Assembly: GCF_002866065.1 (NCBI RefSeq)
Contig: NZ_LNJZ01000007.1
Location: 164,388 to 228,387 of the forward strand
Source: Thiopseudomonas denitrificans
Lineage (GTDB): Bacteria > Pseudomonadota > Gammaproteobacteria > Pseudomonadales > Pseudomonadaceae
DNA length: 64,000 nt
Direction of reading: 5' to 3'
Under the pieces are notes generated by a model. That model was not told where the DNA came from. It ran no database searches and worked only from the letters and a program-made list of their open reading frames with translations. Both the position numbers and the translations under genes were made by a program. This document shows, piece by piece, positions 59,011-64,000 of this stretch. Positions within the stretch are counted from its first letter, which is position 1, and the number at the start of each line of letters is the position of its first letter.

Positions 59011-60582
59011 ATGAGCAAACGCATTCCATTACCGGTTATCGACCAGGAAGTCCTCTACGACGAGCACGAGCAACTGGTCTCAACCACAGACCTGAAAGGC
59101 AAGATTACCTACTCCAACCCTGTGTTCTGCCAGGTTGCCGGCTATACACTGGAGGAAATGCTTGGCAAGCCGCACAATCTGGTGCGCCATCCGGACATGC
59201 CCAAAGCAGCCTTTCATGAGCTCTGGAGCCATATCCGGGCCGGGAAATCCTGGCGCGGCGCGGTCAAGAACCGCTGCAGCGACGGCCGCTACTACTGGGT
59301 GGATGCCTATGTCACACCCATTCTCAAAGACGGAAAAATTACCGGCTTCCAGTCGGTCCGTACCCGGCTGGCTCCCGGGGACAGAAAGCGGGCCGAGAAG
59401 CTCTACCGCAAGCTCAAGCAGCAAGAACGGTCAGCCGGCTCCCGCAAAAACACTTCGGGCCGCTTCCGTCCGGCAACCGCCCCGCCCCGGCTGGCCCTGT
59501 TGCCGATAGCCTTTCTGCCACTTGCAGCAGCATTGTTCAGCGGATGGCAGGCCGCCTTGTGGAGCGGCGGAATGCTTGCTGTGTGCTCCCTGCTTTTCGC
59601 CCCTGCCCTGCTCGACAGCCTTCGCTACTTCAGCCGCCTGAGCAAGGACTATGACAGCATTTCACGACTGGTTTACTCAGGCAGCGCTCCGCACTCGGTT
59701 GCCGACTTCCACATGGGACTGCAACACTCACGTATCCGCACCATCCTCGGGCGCGTGACCGATGCATCCTCAAGCCTGACAAGTACCGCCCTTCATTTAC
59801 AAACCATCATGGGCCATGCCCGGGAAGGTATCCGGACCCAGAATATCGACAGCGAAAACATCACTCTGGCCATTGCCAGCCTGTCGGAACAGGCCCGCGA
59901 AATCAGTGAGCGAACGTGTACCGCCGCCCACAACACCACCACGGCAAGAGAACATTGCCTGTTTACCCACGAGCAGCTGGGCAAGACGGCGCACCATGTG
60001 CAGAACCTGTCCGAAGATGCCCAGAAGGCGGTCAGTGCAACACGGCAGGTCTCTGCTGAAACCGACAACGTCATACGCTGGCTGGCAGAAATCCAGGGTA
60101 TAGCCGAACAAACCAACCTGCTGGCCCTCAATGCATCCATTGAAGCGGCACGCGCCGGCGAGCATGGCCGGGGCTTTGCAGTGGTCGCCGGCGAAGTACG
60201 CAGCCTGTCGATGCGCACCCACGAAATCAGCAGCAATATCCAGGCCTGCACCAACAGCATTCACAGCGCCATGACCAACCTTCACCACCTGATGGACAAC
60301 AATCTCGCGCAGAGCCGTCATTGCGTGGAGGAGGCGCGCAGCGGTCAGGAAATACTGTCTGCCGTTATCGAAGAGGTCAGCCAGGTTGCGGCCACCACGG
60401 CGGCCATTTCCGAATCTGCCCAACAACAGGAACTGCTGGTCGGTGATATCGGCAACAGCCTGCAGCAGATACGCACGACGTGTGCCGACAATATGGAAAT
60501 CATTCTGGATGCCGACAACACCAGCCAGGCCCTGCTGAACAATGCAAGCGCCATGAACGACATGACACGCACCTTTGCCTGA
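59011..60582 (+). CDS. Aer-like aerotaxis/redox chemoreceptor with PAS domain
   Basis: 523 residues: N-terminal PAS domain (about 20-130; [40 protein letters not shown] and FQSVRTRL), two closely placed membrane segments (about 165-205), and an MCP signalling domain (about 260-510) with [33 protein letters not shown] at the tip. This is the Aer/BdlA-type layout that senses cell redox state through PAS-bound FAD. The ATG preceded by GAGG is used; a TTG four codons earlier is possible. Confidence 0.9.
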   Translation: MSKRIPLPVIDQEVLYDEHEQLVSTTDLKGKITYSNPVFCQVAGYTLEEMLGKPHNLVRHPDMPKAAFHELWSHIRAGKSWRGAVKNRCSDGRYYWVDAYVTPILKDGKITGFQSVRTRLAPGDRKRAEKLYRKLKQQERSAGSRKNTSGRFRPATAPPRLALLPIAFLPLAAALFSGWQAALWSGGMLAVCSLLFAPALLDSLRYFSRLSKDYDSISRLVYSGSAPHSVADFHMGLQHSRIRTILGRVTDASSSLTSTALHLQTIMGHAREGIRTQNIDSENITLAIASLSEQAREISERTCTAAHNTTTAREHCLFTHEQLGKTAHHVQNLSEDAQKAVSATRQVSAETDNVIRWLAEIQGIAEQTNLLALNASIEAARAGEHGRGFAVVAGEVRSLSMRTHEISSNIQACTNSIHSAMTNLHHLMDNNLAQSRHCVEEARSGQEILSAVIEEVSQVAATTAAISESAQQQELLVGDIGNSLQQIRTTCADNMEIILDADNTSQALLNNASAMNDMTRTFA

Positions 60583-60627
60583 GCCATCGGCCGCAGCACT
60601 CAACCATAACGCACAGACACGACAACC

Positions 60628-61512
60628 ATGGACTTAGCCAACCTGCAAACCTTCATCGCCATCGCCGAGCATGGCAGCTTTTCGCTGGCTGGCGAGACGC
60701 TGCACATTACCCAGCCAGCGGTCAGCAAACGTCTGGCCGCTCTGGAAGAGCAGCTTGGAGCACGCCTGTTTGACCGGCTCGGCCGGGAAACTCGCCTGAC
60801 CCAGGCAGGTGAGGCCCTGTTGCCGCGCGCCTACCGTATCGTCAACGAACTGGAAGACAGCAAGCGCGTCCTGCAAAACCTTGAGCGAACCGTCAGTGGG
60901 CGTCTGCGCCTAGCTACCAGCCATCATATCGGCCTGCACCGCTTGCCGCCGGTGCTGCGCCACTACACCCGGGCATTCCCCGAAGTGGTGCTGGACATCC
61001 GCTTTCTGGACTCCGAGGTAGCATACAACGACGTGGTGCACGGACGTTGCGAACTGGCACTGATCACCCTGTCTCCACAGGAGATGTCATCCATCCTCAG
61101 CGTACCGGTCTGGCATGATGAGCTGGTGTTCGTTGCCGCTCCCGAGCATCCGCTCAGCCGGCAGAAGTCGATGCAACTGCAAGACCTGTGCAACTGGCCG
61201 GCGGTCTTTCCCGGCAGTCAGACCTTTACCAGCAGAATCATCCTGGAACTGTTCAGCCAGGCCGCACTGACACCCAACATCCACATGCATACCAACTATC
61301 TGGAAACCATCAAGATGATGGTTTCCATCGGTCTTGCCTGGAGCGTGCTGCCACGCAGCATGGTTGATCACGAGGTGGTCGAACTACAGGTCCCCGGCGT
61401 GAAACTCGGCCGTGACCTGGGTTACATCCTGCACCCGGAGCGCACCCTGTCCAATGCCGCACAGGCTTTCATCAACACACTCGGAAATGCGGCTTCTGCC
61501 GGCAAATCCTGA
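60628..61512 (+). CDS. LysR family transcriptional regulator
   Basis: 294 residues: N-terminal winged helix-turn-helix (1-60; FIAIAEHGSFSLAGETLHITQPAVSKRLAALEEQLGARLFDR), then the two-lobed effector domain (about 90-290). In Pseudomonas the LysR gene next to leuC has this position, so it may sense a leucine-pathway intermediate or an unrelated signal. It follows the chemoreceptor by 45 bases on the same strand. The effector is unknown. Confidence 0.88.
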   Translation: MDLANLQTFIAIAEHGSFSLAGETLHITQPAVSKRLAALEEQLGARLFDRLGRETRLTQAGEALLPRAYRIVNELEDSKRVLQNLERTVSGRLRLATSHHIGLHRLPPVLRHYTRAFPEVVLDIRFLDSEVAYNDVVHGRCELALITLSPQEMSSILSVPVWHDELVFVAAPEHPLSRQKSMQLQDLCNWPAVFPGSQTFTSRIILELFSQAALTPNIHMHTNYLETIKMMVSIGLAWSVLPRSMVDHEVVELQVPGVKLGRDLGYILHPERTLSNAAQAFINTLGNAASAGKS

Positions 61513-61675
61513 ACCGCCGGCCATGCCTGCTTGCAGGCAGGCAGCCTGACGGGAATCACCCATGCAATCCGGCCTGCATTCAAACAGATACAGGGATAAC
61601 AGAGAAAACGTCAGTTATCCGACACAAAAACGTCACGAATAACAACCATCACCCCACAACAGACATAACCCGTTG

Positions 61676-61694
61676 TTTATATTGTAAATATAAA
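61676..61694. repeat. AT-only palindrome upstream of the GGDEF gene
   Basis: TTTATATT-GTA-AATATAAA, an 8-bp perfect inverted repeat, ending 4 bases before a possible sigma-54 element. It could be an operator. Confidence 0.4.
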
Positions 61695-61697
61695 TAA

Positions 61698-61713
61698 TGG
61701 CACGATTATCGCT
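61698..61713 (+). promoter_or_regulatory. Candidate sigma-54 promoter of the GGDEF gene
   Basis: TGGCACG-N4-TCGCT, with the required GG-N10-GC spacing but TCGC for the consensus TTGC. The gene starts 38 bases further on. Confidence 0.35.
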
Positions 61714-61751
61714 TTACTGTACCTGCAAGATACATCACCAGGTACATAGCC

Positions 61752-62681
61752 ATGAATTCCAGCCAAGCTTCCAATCTTCTCGCCTTCCCCGGTTTCCACT
61801 CCGGGAAAAGCCAGCTTTTATCTCACGAAGCCCTGGAGCAGCTCCGCCCGTCCCACTCGGAAGTCGGCCAGCAGCTGCGCAACCAGCTACAGACATCCCT
61901 GGAGATCAACGAACTGCTGCACATGTTCTTTGCCGCCAGCCAGCGCCTGCTGGACTTCCAGGGGCTGTCATTTCGCAACGCGGCACAGCGCATCAACCTG
62001 TCGCTGGGCGAGAATAACGGTGCCTTTCGTATCGACTATCAGCTTGAACTGGAAGGTGAGCTGCTCGGTGTACTGAGCGCACATAACGCTGATGCACTCG
62101 ACGAGCAGGCCCTGTCCAGCCTGGAAAGCCTGACTTCCGCCCTGGTGTTTCCACTGCGCAACGCCCTAAAGTATCACGCGGTGCTGCACGCTTCCCTGCA
62201 TGATCCGCTGACTGGTGTACGCAACCGTGCCGGCATGGCCGAGTTGCTGGAGCGTGACCTGCAGTCGGCTCGCCGTACCGGCACCCCATTGTCCGTACTG
62301 ATGGTTGATATCGACCACTTCAAAATGGTCAATGACCAGTATGGCCACGCCGGTGGCGATGCCGCCCTGATTGCCGTGGCACAGCAACTGGAAGAGAATC
62401 TGCGCACTGTCGATGCCGTGTTCCGCTTTGGCGGCGAAGAATTCATGGTGGTCCTGCCCAACACTGACATGCCCTACCTGCTGCAGGTTGCCGAGCGTTT
62501 GCGCAAATCCGTGGAGGATATGGTGGTCGTACATGAAGGCCAGCGTATCAAACTGAGCCTGAGCTTCGGTGCCGCCATCGTCAGAAAAGACGAAAGCCAG
62601 CATCAGCTGCTGCAGCGTGCCGACGCAGCGCTGTACATGGCCAAGGAAAATGGCCGTAACCGTGTTTGCCTGGCCGACTAA
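61752..62681 (+). CDS. Diguanylate cyclase (GGDEF domain)
   Basis: 309 residues. An N-terminal GAF-like domain (about 25-135) is followed by a complete GGDEF domain: DIDHFKMVNDQYGHAGGD for substrate and metal, RFGGEEF at the active site (GGEEF 227-231), and the inhibitory I-site RxxD (Arg218-Asp221) five residues before it. It should synthesise cyclic di-GMP with feedback inhibition. No membrane span, so it is cytoplasmic. The input signal is unknown. Confidence 0.92.
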   Translation: MNSSQASNLLAFPGFHSGKSQLLSHEALEQLRPSHSEVGQQLRNQLQTSLEINELLHMFFAASQRLLDFQGLSFRNAAQRINLSLGENNGAFRIDYQLELEGELLGVLSAHNADALDEQALSSLESLTSALVFPLRNALKYHAVLHASLHDPLTGVRNRAGMAELLERDLQSARRTGTPLSVLMVDIDHFKMVNDQYGHAGGDAALIAVAQQLEENLRTVDAVFRFGGEEFMVVLPNTDMPYLLQVAERLRKSVEDMVVVHEGQRIKLSLSFGAAIVRKDESQHQLLQRADAALYMAKENGRNRVCLAD

Positions 62682-62698
62682 GCCTTATTGTCCTGTTC

Positions 62699-62738
62699 AA
62701 AAAAAGAGCCTGTCGAATTGACAGGCTCTTCGGTTTAC
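62699..62738. terminator. Bidirectional terminator between the GGDEF gene and rluB
   Basis: AAAAAAGAGCCTGTC and GACAGGCTCTT around GAATT. The minus strand ends in TTTTTT, the plus strand in TTCGGTTT. Confidence 0.88.
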
Positions 62739-62748
62739 AGCTGAAAGA

Positions 62749-63675
62749 TCAACGCTTGCCGCGCGGCTTGTCGGCCCCGGGCTTGCGCTGCGGCCTGCGT
62801 GGCGCGGCACCCGGCTTGCTCAGGCGTCTTTCCTGGCGATCGATCTTCTCTTTGGTCTTGGGCTTGATATCCGGCAAAGCCACCGGCTCCAGGCCACACT
62901 CCTTGCTCAGAATATTCACTTCCGCCTGGTTCAGTTCGCGCCAGCGGCCCACGCTCAGTGCCGAGGTCAGAAACACCGGCCCGAAACGCACGCGCTTCAA
63001 GCGGCTGACTACCAGCCCCTGGGACTCCCACAAGCGGCGCACCTCACGGTTGCGACCTTCCATCACCACGCAGTGATACCAGCGGTTGAAACCGTCACCC
63101 TCCGGCGCAGCCTGGATGTCGGTGAATTTGGCCGGGCCATCTTCCAGCACCACACCGTTTTTCAGGTTCTCGATCATTTCCTCGGTGACTTCACCGCGCA
63201 CGCGCACGGCATATTCCCGGTCCATGTTGTAGGACGGGTGCATCATGCGGTTGGCCAGCTCGCCATCGGTGGTGAAAATCAGCAGCCCGGTGGTATTGAT
63301 GTCCAGCCGGCCAATGTTGATCCAGCGACCGCTTTTCAGTCGTGGCAGACGCTCGAATACCGTCGGGCGGCCTTCCGGGTCGCGGCGGGTGCAGACTTCG
63401 CCTTCCGGCTTGTTATACAGGATCACCCGGCGCAGCGTTGCGGCTTCCTTGTCCTGTTTGACCGTTTCACCATCGACACTGATAGTGTCACGCGGTGTCA
63501 CACGCATGCCCAGATTGGCCACCAGGCCATTGACCTTGATGCGGCCATCCTTGATCCACTGTTCGGAATCACGGCGTGAGGCCACACCCAGACGCGCCAG
63601 TACCTTTTGCAGCTTTTCGCCAGCTGGCGGGGTGTTTTCTTCGGTTGTTTGTTGCTCATCGATTGTAGTGTTCAT
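62749..63675 (-). CDS. rluB: 23S rRNA pseudouridine(2605) synthase RluB
   Basis: 308 residues. An S4 RNA-binding domain (about 18-75; KLQKVLARLGVASRRDSEQWI), then the RsuA-type catalytic domain with the Asp in GRLDINTTGLLIFT and EGRNREVRRLWES. A basic Arg/Pro/Lys tail of about 45 residues is typical of RluB in pseudomonads. It would modify U2605 of 23S rRNA. Confidence 0.93.
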   Translation of the reverse strand: MNTTIDEQQTTEENTPPAGEKLQKVLARLGVASRRDSEQWIKDGRIKVNGLVANLGMRVTPRDTISVDGETVKQDKEAATLRRVILYNKPEGEVCTRRDPEGRPTVFERLPRLKSGRWINIGRLDINTTGLLIFTTDGELANRMMHPSYNMDREYAVRVRGEVTEEMIENLKNGVVLEDGPAKFTDIQAAPEGDGFNRWYHCVVMEGRNREVRRLWESQGLVVSRLKRVRFGPVFLTSALSVGRWRELNQAEVNILSKECGLEPVALPDIKPKTKEKIDRQERRLSKPGAAPRRPQRKPGADKPRGKR

Positions 63676-63737
63676 GTCACCTCCCGGCGGGATAAAAATA
63701 GGCGCCTAGTATAGCCTGCCCGTTACAGGGCTGCTCG

Positions 63738-64000
63738 TTAAAACAACTCCGGCAAACTATCGAAAATGGTTAAAACCTGCATGAAGTCGTCACCAGGCGG
63801 GCATTGCAGCTGTAACCGTTCACCCGTCACCGGATGATCAAACGCCAGCATCGTGGCCGCCAGCATCAGCCGTGATAAGCCGAAGCGTTCGGCAAAGTAC
63901 TGGTTGTGTCTGGTGCGGCCATAGCTGGTATCGCCAATGATCGGATGCGCAATGTGCTGCATGTGGCGGCGCAGCTGGTGCTTGCGACCGGTGAGCGGGT
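63738..64000 (-). CDS. truC: tRNA pseudouridine synthase C, 3' end only
   Basis: The last 87 codons of a gene that starts beyond the window. The visible part begins with GRKHQLRRHMQHIAHPIIGDTSYGR, the RluA-family motif following the catalytic domain, and has the TruC-like ending LQCPPGDDFMQVL. TruC modifies U65 in tRNA. The catalytic Asp lies outside the window. RluC or RluD is excluded by the short C-terminal segment, though not rigorously. Confidence 0.85.
   Translation of the reverse strand, partial: PLTGRKHQLRRHMQHIAHPIIGDTSYGRTRHNQYFAERFGLSRLMLAATMLAFDHPVTGERLQLQCPPGDDFMQVLTIFDSLPELF

Overview
The window is a chromosomal segment of a GC-rich gammaproteobacterium, most likely a member of the Pseudomonadaceae. 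The evidence is gene order. motY-pyrC-rnt, ppsR-ppsA, recR-ybaB-dnaX-ffs, the ccmABCDEFGHI cluster, and LysR-leuC-leuD-leuB-asd-fimV-truA-trpF-accD-folC-SPOR all follow the arrangement known from Pseudomonas. Some blocks are shortened or joined differently: genes expected between leuD and leuB, between asd and fimV, and after the SPOR gene are absent. I see no tRNA, no rRNA, no CRISPR array, no transposase and no prophage. The genus is inference only; the repeats and the ectoine-type transporter would fit a marine or halotolerant relative.

Layout. 1-5.2 kb: the end of a lipoprotein gene, then a small stress/envelope cassette (YqjD/ElaB-like protein, YqjE-like membrane protein, a short unknown protein, a ferritin-like protein, a DUF488 protein), a lipoprotein and a DinF-type MATE exporter. 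5.4-8.2 kb: queC-queD-queE (queuosine precursor synthesis), a YcgN-type cysteine-cluster protein and a secreted protein. 8.3-14.5 kb: motY (with a good sigma-28 promoter), pyrC-rnt, ppsR and divergent ppsA. 14.7-16.9 kb: a periplasmic rhodanese, a YeeE/YedE transporter and a 57-codon ORF. 17.0-20.1 kb: a chemoreceptor with a C-terminal sensory domain, and a tyrosine phenol-lyase/tryptophanase-like enzyme with altered active-site positions. 20.4-23.6 kb: cysT-cysW-cysA for sulfate/thiosulfate import, lacking the binding-protein gene and split by 500 bp of repeats. 24.0-27.1 kb: an ehuBCDA-like amino-acid/ectoine uptake operon. 27.5-31.6 kb: an RNA methyltransferase, recR, ybaB, dnaX and the 4.5S SRP RNA. 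31.7-38.8 kb: the complete cytochrome c maturation operon. 39.0-45.7 kb: a recD separated from recB and recC, a luciferase-like oxidoreductase, a second MATE exporter and thrS. 46.1-58.6 kb: SPOR protein, folC, accD, trpF, truA, fimV, asd, leuB, leuD, leuC. 59.0-64.0 kb: an Aer-like receptor, a LysR regulator, a diguanylate cyclase, rluB and the 3' end of truC.

How the parts connect. Sulfur handling recurs: the rhodanese with YeeE/YedE, and cysTWA. Motility and signalling recur: motY, two chemoreceptors, a GGDEF protein and fimV. Leucine synthesis sits next to a LysR gene that may control it. Most other genes are housekeeping.

The least explained signal is a family of about 90-110 bp nested-hairpin repeats. 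There are two copies in opposite orientation between cysW and cysA and one between leuD and leuB. A conserved asymmetric core of about 18 bases (AGCYTACATGGAYGTAYT) is flanked by stems whose sequences differ between copies but remain perfectly complementary. A second, shorter REP-like palindrome pair lies beside the third copy.
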